64,000 nucleotides of DNA from Taxillus chinensis (GCA_023512835.1 CM042087.1:47581682-47645681), one strand, 5' to 3'; shown: positions 24,930 through 37,689, counted from the first letter of the stretch. Numbers and translations are program-made. Notes: generated from the sequence alone by a model not told the origin.

Positions 24930-26700
24930 AAAGAGTTAACTAACCTTAATATTCAAAAAGATATTGTTAATGCAGCTGCTGCATGTGAAATTACAAATGT
25001 TATCATTAAGGATCTTAACAATAAACTCTTTTCAATTTTACTTGATAAATCTCACCGATTAAAAACAAATGACAATTGTTTTGTATTATTTGAACAAAAA
25101 GAAAAATGTTACATACCTATTCCTTGGTATTGTACATGTAATAGATACCACTATTTTGTCATTCAAAGTTATAATTAAATTTTTATTTTCAAAGCACGGA
25201 TTAAGTTTAACAAGACTATGTGGGTAAGGCTGATGAGGCTAATAATATGCAAAGTGAGTTCAATAGTCTTAAAGCTTCAATTGGAATTAAAATGGATCAA
25301 CATATTATGTTCATTGTTTTGCTTATAAACTTCAATCAACTCTTGTAGTTGTTGATAAAAATTATAATAACATTACTTAATTTTTTTACTTGGTTGCTAA
25401 ATTGATAAATATTGTTGGAGGCTCTTGTAATAGATTAGATTCTCTCAAAGATGTATAATTTATCAAACTTGAAAAAGCATTAGACATTGTCAAACTTCAA
25501 AGTAGGCAATGTTTGAATCAAAAGACAAATCTCAAACGTGTTAATAATGCACGTTAGAGATCACATTATGATACAATTATCAACTTGATTTTGATATTCT
25601 CTACTACTATTGAAGTACTTGAGATTATTATAAATGATGACAAGCTACAATCAAAAAGGTGATGCCCAATCTGCTTTGAAGTTAATTTTATCTTTTGAGT
25701 TTGTTTTTACTTTACATTTGATGAAACATATTCTAAGGGTCACAAATAAGTTTTTAATAGCCTTATAAAATAAATTTTAAATATTGTAAAATCTATAACA
25801 TTTGTTAACATGTTTAAGAAACGATTATAGATGATGAGAAACAATGATTAAAAATCTTTATTGGCTTAGGTGTCATTATTTTGCGATAAACATGATATTT
25901 CCATTTTGAACATAAAAGAAATATTTGTAGTTGGTGAAAGACTACAACGCCAAACCCTACAAATTACAAATTTACATCACTTTCGTGCTGATTTATTCAA
26001 CATAGTCATAAATATACAACTTTAAGAGCTTTACAACCAATTTTCAGAGGTGAATATGGAGTTTCTACTTTGTACAGCTTGCTTGAATTATAAAAATTCA
26101 TTTTGTACTTTTAATAAGTAACCATTGATTCGTACTGTAAAATTATATTCATATAATTTTTTGGATTCAAATTTAATGACATTTGGCATCCAATTTCAGA
26201 ATTACATTGTTGATGTGCAATCTAATGACATGTTTATAGAACTAGATGGATTTCATGAGCTTGCTATAAAGATGTTACATATCCATAAGTTTATTATTTT
26301 TTTGAAATTAGTTTTTATTATAATGTTTGTCCCATATCATTCAAGGATAAGAACGTTAAGGCATATATAAGAAAAAAAATAATACTTTAAATGTCATGAC
26401 ACATTTGCGAGCCGATGTGGAAGTCCAAAACGAGACAGTATCGTGACACGTAATTGGGCTTTTGCCTAAAATCCAATTTTCACTGTTTTGATCTTTTACA
26501 TTGTGACTGTAGTAATAAGAACAAGAAGTTTTTTTGCAACGAAATATAGAAAGAATCAATTGCGTAATTGAATAAGAGATTAATAGATGAATGATTGTTG
26601 GTTATATACATTAAAAGTGATGCATTCAATAGCAATAACATTAATGATGAAACTTTCATTTATCGATATTAAGCTATGAAGATACACAAGAAGATTTTAT
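24930..26700 (+). pseudogene. hAT-type transposase relic (zinc-finger MYM-type 1-like, DUF4371 group)
   Basis: Frame-shifted plus-strand translations follow the hAT transposase in order: NIQKDIVNAAA and VIIKDL (24950-25020); a LDKSH-like piece and FLGIVHVIDTT (25110-25150); FSKHGLSLTRLCG (25190); YYVHCFAYKLQSTLVVVDKNY (25305-25370, the conserved HC-F-H-LQLTLVAV block); NIVGGSCNRLDSLKD; RSHYDTIINLI and TIEVLEII (25560-25630); LQELYNQFSEVN-like and VDVQSNDMF (26020-26240). C-terminal pieces (MNDCWLYTLK, DETFIY-like) reappear at 26585-26670 after about 200 bp of unrelated sequence. Stops and frame changes throughout make it inactive. Element ends and TIRs were not located. Confidence 0.85.
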
Positions 26701-28070
26701 GAAATTTCATGTTTTTCTTAGTGATATGCTTTTTATAGAATTCGAAGAATTTTATAACATTTTATATATTTTTTAGTAATATCATATTCAAGCTTTGTAA
26801 TACCCTAAAAAAAACAAAATTTGTAGACCCACCCAGACAGGGCAGCTTGAGACTTTTTTTTTAGGGTGGGAGGAGGGAGTTGGCCCCTCTAGTCTTGAAA
26901 TATTCATGATATATATATATATATAATGATATATATAAGGTTATATAATTTTAACAACATCTCTTGTGTTGCCATTTGCCATATGATTACCATCCCACAA
27001 GTAGGGTGATGAGGCGGCTTGTCTCGAGTTACGATCGATCCAACTGGTATGGCCAATGTTAAAAAGATATTTAAGATAATATATTTTAAAACAAAATTAA
27101 ATACAAAATAAAGCCAACTATCACCACAGTTTGCCGAATAGTCGAATACGCTAGTTGCTAGTTATCCGCAATACTTACTTCAACAGCGAGGCGTTGAGGG
27201 AGGCAACAATCATCAACTTTACCCTTTTGCCTTTAAGTTCAGTTTAGGGCTTCAGGCGGATTCTCGGTCTAACTTTTTCAAATTGAAAGACTTGTTCGGT
27301 TGCTTCTAAGTCTAGAGTCCTGAACTTAGGTAAGCAAAATTTCTAAATTTTTAACCCTAATATAATTGGTTTATGCATTCTAAATTTCAATCTTTAAATC
27401 CCTAATTTCTTATTTTATTTTTTAAAATTTCTAATAATTAATATCAATTTTCATTTTTAGTTCAATAGTTAATTAGTTCAATTAAAGGATTGAAAGAAAT
27501 TAAAAATTAGCATAAGTTTAACATATTCTTTAAAATTGATTCATTAGACCAATTTCAAGAGACTTTCTATTCTTTACAAATAGAGAGTTAAACTTAAAAA
27601 ATTTACTCTAAAAAAGAACATTGTACGTAGAATTTGCTATAATTAATCTTTATTTTTTAAGAGTAATTATTCATTTTTTATTTTTTATTATATTATTTTC
27701 TTTCTTTCTCTCTCTCTCTCTTTTATTGGCTCTTCATTAAAAATATTATTTTAATATAGATAAAGTTAAAATAAATAATCTTGTTAGAGTTGAGTATAAA
27801 AAATTATTTTTTATAAATATTTTTTTATATTTAGAAATAAAATATAAAGTCTTATTGGATTTGATCTTATTTAGTTAATTATTCAGCATATTATCTATAT
27901 TCTTAATAATTAATATAGTTTTCGTTTTCAAGTTTTCTTTGATTCTTTTTCGAAGTTTTCCAATTGCCATCTGCCCATCTCCTCCTCGCCTCCTAAACAA
28001 TAGATAACTAGAAAACGATTATATTAATTTGTTTCCGATCGATTGCCATCTCGTCCTTGTTTGTCTAGGC
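26700..28070. other. AT-rich intergenic, no gene recognised
   Basis: No recognisable coding sequence; small TA and CT microsatellites (about 26910-26925 and 27705-27722). Confidence 0.4.
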
Positions 28071-28074
28071 CCCC

Positions 28075-28990
28075 GATGAATTCCTCCCCTGCGCCTAGAG
28101 ACATTCCAGAACATACCCATGCGCAAACTGGCGTAAATATGTAGGGGAATTAGAAGGCGGGGAAGGTAATGTCACAACACAATATAAAAGAGAATGATTG
28201 GCCGAAGGAAGGGGAGCAGATGCAGGTGGCCGGAAAAGACAAAAAACCAGCGGAGGAGTGCTCCAACGCGGCAGCTACAAGAGTCCTGAGAGAGTGAGTA
28301 AGGAGGAAAGATCCTAGAGGGACACGGAGACGGTAGAGACATCATTTCTGAAAGGTGTGGCTCAACAGGAAGAGATTAAACGTAGGAGAGGGGAAATGGG
28401 GATGGTATAGCAGCCAAGCTACAGACAGAGGAGGAGAGAGCAACCCGGGAAGAGATGACGGATAGTGGTAGAATGTCCACCCGAGATGGGGACAATATAG
28501 CTGCGGCAGGGTCAAAGGATCGACGAACCAGGATCGTGGGGGGAGAGGAGAGGGCTCTCTGGACAAAGGGGTAGAAGTAGAACGGGGTCAAAGGTAGCAT
28601 AGAAGGGTCGAAAAGCGCAGGCAACGACCGGTAGGGGATTGCTGGCATGAAAGTCGGGTAGGTAGGAGCTGGGAGCCGGGGGGGAGGTGGTAGGGTCGTG
28701 GGCTTGCAGTCGGGGCCGAGCCCATCAGGATTGGGGAAGAAGAAGACAGATGGGTTGTTGGGCCGAGCCCATGATGCGTACATCACTCGCACTGTCGGGG
28801 GAACTTGTGTTTTGGAATCTGAGGCAACTTCACGTGGTGGGAGGGAGGTGGCAGGGCCGGGGTTCACAAAGAACAGGGGATGCCGAGATGGGTCAAATTA
28901 AAGGCCGAAGGTAGAGAATCAGTTCAGTGCCAGACAGTGGGACAGACTCGACAGGGGCAGGTCATCTGAGTTGCACCAGAGGAAATGCTG
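28075..28990. other. GC-rich island of unknown origin
   Basis: About 0.9 kb of GC-rich DNA in AT-rich surroundings. The minus strand has a 163-codon Pro/Ser-rich frame (28867-28376) and overlapping frames on both strands, which is what GC-rich DNA yields by chance. No domain is recognised. It may be a decayed retroelement segment. Confidence 0.35.
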
Positions 28991-29585
28991 ATTAGAGCAT
29001 ATGATATTTAATTGGTTATTTAATTTGCAAAGCAATAATGAATTTGTTGGTCATGTATTTTTGATCTGAACGTCAAAGTATGTGTGGTTCACGCTCTCGT
29101 GGAATTTTCTGTTTCACGCAAAGGATTTCCCTGGGTCCTCTCATACTTAACCTATTTAAGAAGAATCCTAATCGGGAGGGCGGTGAAGGTAATCTATAAA
29201 TGGAGGCGTTTTTGCAAATAAGAGTGTAGAGTGAACACAAAGAACAACCAAATTTAGTTTATTCCTTTTATGGGAGTGGGAGATATTACAAACATTTTGA
29301 AGTTTATGATGTATCTAATTTACAACATGAACTAATTCTTAGGGAAACAATGGAGCTTTATATTATTTATATTAGTTTGAATGAATTCTCTTGAGTTGAG
29401 TGTTTAAATTATTCTGGATTTAATGATTTTAATCAATTGGCTATTAGTTAATTAATTTCAATCTTGTGATTTACCATCAAAAGGGGAAATCGTAAGGTGG
29501 ATCGTGGGTAATTCTGTGTACATAAATATAGAGATCAAAAGGCTTATATAAATCTACATGCCACTAAATCACATTAGTATTCCTC
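28991..29585. other. Intergenic, no gene recognised
   Basis: Ordinary AT-rich sequence; no open frame or element was identified. Confidence 0.4.
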
Positions 29586-29589
29586 ATTT

Positions 29590-30060
29590 AAAACACCTCG
29601 AGTATTTTTAATCCATTAGCAAAAGAAAAAGCCAAATTTATATTCGGCTAAAATTTCTTTTCAATACATTAGGCAAATCATTAGCAAAAGTAAAAAAAAA
29701 ACGTAAATATGTCTTTATCTTTAGCTTTTGCTGATGATGTCATGTCAAATAATATCAATTTACACATCTATTCGTGGTCTTCTCTCATCTCTCCATCTTG
29801 GCAAGTCCCTCGAAGATGTAGCATCTCGTCCCCCCCCCGCGTGCCGTTCGATTCCCCTAGACGATGCCCTTCTACCCAGCAAACCTAGGAATTTTAGAAT
29901 TTAGGAAGCATATAAAAGGGGTATGTTGGACAAAATGATAGTTCATAAAAAAAATAGATGAAACGAGATTGCAGTATCATTAGGCAAAATACTATTATAG
30001 CAAATTAAATATTACTTTTGCTTGAAATTTTAGCTTACCACGACTAGAGATGCTCTTAAA
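29590..30060. repeat. Candidate non-autonomous repeat with C-rich core
   Basis: The left part carries aatccattagcaaaag and a tacattaggcaaatcattagc word. The core near 29825-29890 is C-rich, and the right end reads gctta-cacgactagagatgctctt. Layout and words resemble 52990-53440 and 17559-17700. Exact ends and target duplication were not resolved. Confidence 0.4.
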
Positions 30061-31055
30061 GATTTGATGGGAATAGAAAGGTATATTTTTCAATTTGATT
30101 TGATTTTCTTTCAAAATTAAGAATAAAAGCTATTAGAGTACTATTAGTAAATTTTTTATATAAGTTTGTTTTTTATTTAAAAAAAATTTATAAAATCATC
30201 TCTACTGTAAAATCAAATATTTAACTTTTTATGAAATCTGTATCATGTTTCCTAATATATTAGAAAATAATACAAACTTCATATGGTTATTAAATTATAT
30301 ATAAAAATTATTTTATCTCTCTCTCATGTTTTTTATAATTTTTACTTTTATTTTATATTAAATTATAAAAAAGTTATTATTAAATAAAAATATAATATAA
30401 AATATTATTTTAATAATATAAAAAAAGAATTTAAAGAATTGTGATATATATTTGTATAAAAAAATTTAAAATATGTAAACTTAAAAAAAATAAAATAATT
30501 AGTGTGTGTGCCCTCGATTAACATCATCATTACAAGCCAATTTGAAAAATAGATAAGTTGATTTCAAAAACGTATAGAACTTCCTTAAAGTAGTCAAAAA
30601 CTCTTGGCAGAGCGTTAATCTTGAAGAGTTTATGAAAACCATGTAGAAGCTCCATTAAATTATATGAAAACCATTTGAAAGAAATCTAAAGTTAGCCTTC
30701 AACAAGCGTCTCACATAGATGCACCCCCACCCACTTTCTCATATTAGGAAAAAGAGATGGAGAAAAAGAAGAAAATAACTCCAAAGAGAAACTAATCATC
30801 AAAACTTGTGAGAAATGCTCTTGACAGTAAAGAAAAAGATAACCTCTAGACTTATTGAACAATGCGAAACACAAATACAGGTAAAGACAGTACAGTATAG
30901 AATGAAGAAAGAAGGGATAAAATATGAGGTACAAATTAGAAGTATAATGTACAGAGGTTAGTTACTATTAAATTACATAGAATAAAAACACTTGGCCTCT
31001 CCTGACATCATCATAACACATACTGTTTCAAAAAATGGTTAATCCAATCTTCCTC
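30061..31055. other. Intergenic, no gene recognised
   Basis: AT-rich. An 80-codon minus frame (30934-30692) is hydrophobic but unrecognised. Confidence 0.4.
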
Positions 31056-31059
31056 CTTA

Positions 31060-31450
31060 GGGGGCAATAATATATTCAGGTGTGTACTTCAGTAAGTTGT
31101 GGTTGTCCCAAATTGGAATCCCATCAAATGATTTGAGATGAGAGCTGGGGTACATATAGATAAAGGCCCCACAACTGAATTGATTGGGTTATTAAGTAAC
31201 CTTAGCCTCGCGCACTTTGTAAATCTTAAGCTTGCCAGTCATACGACCTACATTTGACCTCTCGTAAAACTTGCAGTCCTCCAATGGTGCATTGATAGTT
31301 ATATGAATATCTATAAGCTAATCAACCCTCTCTTTCCATGGTTGGGTTTGATGGGATCATAAACAGTTATTTGTATGGCACGCAAATCAACTTGTAACAG
31401 TACCTAATGACTAGGATGATTGTAAGGGACAAAAACATAATTGACCTCAG
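31060..31450 (-). pseudogene. Ulp1-like (C48) cysteine protease domain relic, probably transposon-borne
   Basis: The minus-strand translation shows the Ulp1 catalytic layout: YVFVPYNHPSH-stop-VLLQVDL with the catalytic His (31400-31445), ITVYDP with the Asp (about 31355), then EDCKFYERSNVG, MTGKLKIYKVREA and NQFSCGAFIYMY, where SCG holds the catalytic Cys (31166-31180). The Trp that normally follows the His is a TAG stop, and two more stops precede the Cys motif, so the copy is dead. Ulp1 domains remove SUMO in normal genes, but in plants many copies ride inside Mutator-like and other DNA transposons. Minus-strand open frames upstream (32750-31853) may be the N-terminal part of the same element, but I recognise nothing in them. 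Confidence 0.65.
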
Positions 31451-32750
31451 GCTATGCTTAAAAGTTAAAAACCTTGCCTTGTATGACATTCATCAGTTGT
31501 GGCACAGAAGATAGTTGGAGATACGTTTTGCAAGCCCACATCTCATACTAGTTGTAAGCTAGGTAGGTCTCGGGTGCAACCTGAAAAGCATAACACGGGG
31601 CAACCAAATAAATATGAATACATATATCCTCAAACTATGTATTTATGTTCTCTATCCTTTTCAGATCAGCAGGACCAAATTGATATCTATATCCAGGGGT
31701 TCGAGTCCTCTTACTATATCAAACAAAAAATACTTCATATAGTCAGCATCACTTTTGTCATTTAAATCCTTCTGATGAGCATCTAACTCCTATTAGCTCA
31801 TGGGATGAGATTCAATCACAACCCTCTTCTTTGAGTCGTGGAGAATAACCCTCTAAATCTGAGGGTTAGCACAAACTACTGTCTGGCATAAAGGATGGGT
31901 CTTGAGACTTAGTTTAGTTTTCTTCATGATTTGAATAATATTCCCTATATCCTGTGCATTTCCATCTTCATTATCAGGTGTGACACTATTGAGGGGGTCA
32001 GCTCTAATCGGCGTGATCTCCTGAACACTGTCTGACTCTGATGGGAAAGAAGAAGTCCTGCTTTTCCTATTATAAACGAGTGATGTTGGCTGAATTGGCT
32101 TCGTCCCTGCTATTGTCTCCCGCCCGAGCTTGTGTAGTCTGAACTCCCACTTGCAACTCATTCATAAGGTTAAAGATTAAATCCAACATGTGAATGGAGT
32201 CAGCCTTTATATTCTTCAATTGACTACCCATTGCAAGAAACAGGTATGTCATCTTGTAAACCAGTCGATACACTGGTAGAGGAAGGTTTAAAAGCTATGT
32301 ATTCAGTCTGATCAGGTACCTGTTGACAAAGGGAGATGCCAACAACTAGTGTGGAGGTTAATGTATTTAGCACACAAAGGGCTAGATCTCGCATATGCTT
32401 TGAGTATTCAAGTCGGTTTATGCATAATCCCAGAGAGCAACATATGAATGTCATGCGCATTTTAAGATATTTGAAGTATGCTCCTAGCTAGAAACAGAAT
32501 TTTATTTACTAGCAAAGGAAAATTACAAAATGTGGTTACATATACCAATGCTAACTGGTATGGGTCAATAGATGATAGGTGATCTGAATACTTTAGCCTT
32601 GTAGGAGGTAATCTCGTAACATGAAGAAGTGCAAACCAAAATTTTGTTTCTCGTCCATGTGCAAAATCTGAATACAGAAGCATAGTTCTTGAACTCTATG
32701 AAGCCATGTGGCTGTAACGTCTCAGGCAAGATTTGGGATATCCACCTCAA
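31451..32750 (-). other. Possible N-terminal part of the Ulp1-bearing element
   Basis: Several overlapping minus-strand frames of 60-100 codons (for example 32161-31853, which is Ser/Thr-rich) lie in the right orientation upstream of the Ulp1 relic. No domain is recognised, so the link rests on position only. Confidence 0.3.
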
Positions 32751-34640
32751 TATTCAATTCAACGATATTGTGATAACAAAGTTGCGGGATATCACTCATA
32801 ACCCAATTTAACATAATCGCATATAGATTGATAAATTTTTTATTAAGAAAAAATTAGAAAAAAAGATTACAGAGTTGTTCAAAATTCGATTAAAAGATTA
32901 ACTGTTCGAAATTTTCACTAAAGCAATCTCAAATTGGATATTTTCAAAGTTTATAGACAAATTAAGCATGATAGACATTTATGCATCAACTTAAGCACGG
33001 GGAAAAAGTTGAAAATTAGTTGTAACTGTTACGAAGCTCAATTTACATATGCTGCCAGGAAATAAATAATAAATTAATACAATTATAATGATGAATATAA
33101 AACCGTTAAGAAGTAATTAAGACATCTATATAATTATACTGCAATATCTTTATGTAAGTTGATAAGAAAAAAAAATCATTTCTTCAACTCTACCAAAGGC
33201 CTGCCTTTTTGTCTATACAAGCTTATCTCTTATGGTGCAAGAAAGAGCAAGCTTTCATCCTTCCTTTTTTAAATTAAATTTATTTGTTTTCTTTGATTTA
33301 AAAACCACACCAAATAAATAATAAGTAAAACCCAAAAGTTTCAACTTTGAAACTTTTTGAAGCAAGGTTTCTACACTTTTTGTTTTTTTGCAATTAGGGC
33401 CTTAAAAGTTGTCAAACTTTTTAATCGTTAGCTTTTGACAAATGCATGGACTAAGATCCTTCATTTAGAGCCCAGGTGATTTGTTGGTGTGAGTGGGCTG
33501 ATGTCACTTTGTATATATCAGAATGGTTCGACATTATGATCAATCTAGTGCGCATGGGCCAAAAGCATGTCAGAACTCAAAAAATAATGAATGATAATAT
33601 AAGACCAAAAATATAAAAAGGTATAAAAATGACAAGTCATGTCCAGTGTCGTTCTACATAAATCCAGACTCTTTCATAAGATAGGAAAACATCTATGGTA
33701 ATATATTATTGCTAATATCTATAAATATATATGTATGTTGCAGGCTCACCTCTCTTCCCATGCTACCACGTTCCTAATTAAATAATAAATAGATCCTCGA
33801 CCATGTCACTTATGTTGAAAACTAATAAAAATTGAAATTACACCTAAATAGGGCAATACGCCAATACATGTAAAACAACCACCAACCCACCTAAAATTAT
33901 CTTCTTACTTTTTTTAAAATGTTTCTAAGAGTTGTATGTTATTTCGTGGAAATTTTTTTATGTTTATGAATCCATAAGATATAAAAACTAATTTTAGGTA
34001 GCAATTTCATAATTACACTTAGTGTAGGCAGATACTATTCATCCATTTCTTTTTTTACCTATATATTTTACAAAACAGATTACATGGATCTATGAAGAGA
34101 AAAACAACAGAACAGAAAACAAAATCCACAATGAGCAAACACCCGCCCAAATCCCCAACCACAAAATTGGATTTCAATTCTCATTCTCATACAATTCATA
34201 TGATCATTCATTGATGAATCATGAACAATCATACCAATCAAGAAAGTTGAATCAAGCGTTAGTACGACAGCACATATATACATTTGATAAACAATTATTC
34301 CAAGGCGTGGTCATTACACCTTGAAACGCTTTCCAAACCTTGCAGGCTTGCCCACACGTGGAGGCAGATGGAAGGACCTACCGTTTTAGATTATAATCAT
34401 ACGCAAAATTTATAAAACTTAATTTTGAAAGAAAAAACCAGACACCCACTTACAAGTCTGATAATTAACTTCGTACAACATTGACTCCCCTGTGCTCCTA
34501 TATACGTAGAGCTATAGCTATAAGGGGGAGAATGAAACAATACACAGCATATAACCAGAGCCAGAGTTTATGCTGAGGAAACAATTAGAAGTATGGCATG
34601 TGTGTGGCGACGACACGTGCGTTGGCTAATGGATTGACTG
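32751..34640. other. Intergenic, no gene recognised
   Basis: AT-rich; downstream flank of the SEC14-like gene. No coding frame or named element was seen. Confidence 0.4.
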
Positions 34641-35627
34641 GTTCAGCTCTCCTGAATCGGAACCAACTGCTGTTTACCTCCATATATTTCAGGGAGCTGG
34701 CTCTCCTCGATATCTTCGAGTAGGGTCGATTTGAGTCTTTTGTTGTCCACAAATACTATCTGTGCACGTCAGAATAAATTAAGAGACTGAATCTGAGAAC
34801 TTGTTTACATGTAAATATGGAGAATGTAGGCACCTTTTCCCTGGTATTTTTGTCAATAAAGGGGTATACAAGCTTCCATGCTGTCATGAAAATGTGAGGC
34901 ACGTGAACCAAAAACAATTTTCCCAGTCTCTCTGGGTAGTAGTCCTATCGAAAAGCGTCATTCCAAGCAGCAGCAAATTAATCGACGCATTATAAGACGT
35001 TAATCAGGAATTTGTTTTTCAGTTGCATGCATTATATGATGATCACAATTTAGAGGACATATCATTCATTACCTGCAGAATAGAAAGAGAAGCAAGGTAG
35101 CCACGGATGTCGCTGTTTGAGTATCGCCATCCCTCAAGATCCCCGATGGCCAAAAACTTTTCTTGCCCTGCTAGCATCCTGCCCATTTGCATAATCACAA
35201 ATAATTACACACACACACACACACATTGCAGGAGTCTGTTTGGAGATGCTTTTACAGACAGGATTCGGTTCAACTCGGACATTAATTGAAAAAGATTTAA
35301 GAGTTAAGGAGAAAATAAATTCTTATTTAAAAAAAGATTATTAATCTCTCATTAGGTAAACACATTTCAAAACAAGCAATAATAATAATTATTATAATAA
35401 CAAGCTGTATATAAACAAGGTGCTCTTGTAGTTAAAAAGACTCACCTCGAACATATTTTATCCAAACCAAACACAACGAAGCCTGCACAGTGTACATATA
35501 AATTTGTATCAGCAACGACAACCACGGTTCATCTTTTAAAATTTAGTCAACCGCTTAAAGCTACAAACTGTATTAAAATTAGTGATGTCTAAGCAACAAG
35601 TAAAGTATGTGCAATATGTGCAAGTGC

Positions 35628-35629
<2 letters not shown>

Positions 35630-35679
<50 letters not shown>
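35630..35679. repeat. (AT)n microsatellite in SEC14-like intron 2
   Basis: About 50 bp of uninterrupted AT dinucleotides. Confidence 0.95.
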
Positions 35680-35683
<4 letters not shown>

Positions 35684-35742
35684 TTAGAACCTTGCGGTTA
35701 AGATTTCATCGTGACATTTTTAATTTAGATTATTAATGGTTG

Positions 35743-35821
35743 ATATTAAATTTTTATTTAATTATAATTTTATTATATTAATTTAATATAATAAAATTAT
35801 AATTAAATAAAAATTTAATAT
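35743..35821. repeat. 79 bp perfect palindrome
   Basis: Two 39 bp arms, exact reverse complements, surround a single central T. It begins atattaaatttttatttaat and lies in intron 2 of the SEC14-like gene. In RNA it would form a long, uninterrupted AT-rich hairpin. It could be the core of a fold-back MITE. Adjacent sequence also holds the short palindrome aagaattctt. Confidence 0.92.
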
Positions 35822-36888
35822 AAGAATTCTTATAATAAGAATTTAGTATCGCATTTCCAATGTATCATGATCATATATATAAAAAAAGTTATGAGTGCAA
35901 ATCGACAAGTATGATTACAACCGTTTCATCATTATCGAAATGATCCATATTATAAATTTGTTTAATTATAGTGGTGTACTATAGCAAATATTATAACGAA
36001 TTGAATGACTATAATTGTATTTGCACTTATTACATTTATTTTACATATTTCATTTCAGCACTCTATATATATTTAATAGAATTCAGTTCATAAATTCAAT
36101 TGTTCCCCGAACAAATTTTAAAAAAAATAGAAAATTCACTGTAAAATTGAAAGTCATTATCCATATCTTTAAATTATTATATCCCAATTTTAATATTTTT
36201 CCTAGAAATAATGTAAGGTATAATAACAATAAATACAAACATTCTCTAAATTGTAATCTGTAGTTTTAAATTTAAAGAATATATTATCAAAAATACCATT
36301 TGTCCCGATAAACAAAATAACAGGATGATGAAGTAAACTATACATAAATAAATATTTTAATTTTAAAAAATTATCTTCTATCATACCTAATTTGAAATAA
36401 TATAATATAAATAAATTTATCAATTAATTTAAAATAATATATTATAATATTAAAGTAATTCAAACATTAATAAGAAAATTAAAAAATTGCAATAAAAATG
36501 AAATAATAAAAACAGTCATAATAATATAATAATTATCTAAAGAAACATAATCAATGACAATTAACTAATAAGAAATAACTACATAATTAAATAATAAGTA
36601 GAATACGTCATTGAGACAAGTGGCAAACTAGTATAATAATATACTTTAGATTTTAAAAACAACACTTTCTGTCGATCGAGAAGTCCAAAAAGATGTCGTA
36701 CTTCATACCGGGCAATTTACTGAAATCACGGTCAACATAAAGAAAGAGCAACGAAAAAAAAAATTTATGTTTATTTTTTTGATTTTTTTATCCCTATATA
36801 CATACTAACCTGAAATAAAAAATTAAAAAAAATGAAAATGAAATCAACGATGGCGGTGATAATAGAATTGGAACCAAAGACAAATCGC

Positions 36889-36894
<6 letters not shown>

Positions 36895-36920
<26 letters not shown>

Positions 36921-36921
36921 G
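36895..36921. repeat. GA microsatellite in SEC14-like intron 2
   Basis: Run of GA dinucleotides, ending in a short G run. Similar GA tracts lie at 37346-37372 (intron 1) and 37662-37686 (just upstream of exon 1), a GA-rich setting common around plant 5' ends. Confidence 0.9.
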
Positions 36922-37659
36922 GGGGGTAACATATGTTAATACCATAAATAAATGAATAAATAAATAAATAGGAAAAGTGGGTTTGTTTTGTTACGCTTGA
37001 ACTCATCGAGGCCGCCCTTCGATTGGAAATGTCGGTAACCGAAGACCACACAGATAGCCTGCCTTTCTTGCTCCAGACCCCTGATGGAACATCTTGTTTT
37101 GTGCGAGACTGTGTGGACTTGGGCTCCCCGTAATGTAGCCGGCAGCTCCCACAAAGCTGCGCCTCCACTCGAGGTAATTGAGCAGCGTGTCCACCACCCT
37201 TCTCTACGTCCATGTCCCGTGCCCGTAGAAACCTCCTCATCATCAGATCGTCAACTTCCTGCGCTCACCGACAGGGTCCGTGCATCGATTAATTAAATTG
37301 TTCCATAACAACTCATTGTAATTACAGTAAGGAAGGAAGATGAAGAGATAGAGAGAGAGAGAGAGAGAGAGAGGCAATTTGGTAGTGGGACTAAATTAAA
37401 CAAACATTGAATAAACAAAACGAAGAAGGTGAGTGATCGATATAATATACGGACAGGTGTGCGATGAGGAGCAGTCTGCGGGCAGTGGGATCCTTTGCTT
37501 GAACGAAAACCCTCATGAGACGAACCTTGTTCAGCTCTATTTCATCACTGATCTCGCTTTTCGACGCTTCTCCGTTTCATCCTCTGTTTCTCTTCTTCCT
37601 CCTCTTGATCGTCGCTCTGTATTGAGTAGTTAGAATGTACCTCCATGCCTTTTGTTGTC

Positions 37660-37689
<30 letters not shown>

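Larger units (their letters stand above)
34643..37648 (-). pseudogene. SEC14-like (CRAL-TRIO) lipid-transfer protein gene, frame lesions in exons 1 and 2
   Basis: Six exons (minus strand): about 37648-37451, 37258-36995, 35482-35446, 35178-35073, 34944-34834 and 34759-34643 (TGA). The product belongs to the plant single-domain Sec14p-like phosphatidylinositol-transfer family: ISDEIELNKVRLMRVFVQ; EVDDLMMRRFLRARDMDVEK and LLNYLEWRRSFV; LAQNKMFHQG; ICVVFGYRHFQSKGGLDEFK; RFVVFGLDKICSR; GQEKFLAIGDLEGWRYSNSD; DYYPERLGKLFLVHVPHIF; and a final exon with ESQLPEIYGG and VPIQES. Exons 3-6 join in perfect frame. Exon 1 changes frame before ISDEIEL. Exon 2 uses three frames in turn (MRRFLRARD, then LLNYLEWRR to KMFHQG, then VWSKKGR and AICVVFGYR). 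As written, no full protein can be made. It may be a young pseudogene or carry consensus errors in the assembly. Confidence 0.85.

Noticed and set aside
28376..28867. 163-codon minus-strand frame as a gene
   Set aside because: It is Pro/Ser-rich with no domain, and GC-rich DNA gives overlapping frames on both strands; kept only as an unexplained island.
31060..32750. Possible endogenous pararetrovirus or retrotransposon gag
   Set aside because: The only recognisable motifs are those of an Ulp1 cysteine protease; no reverse transcriptase, movement-protein or zinc-knuckle motif was seen.
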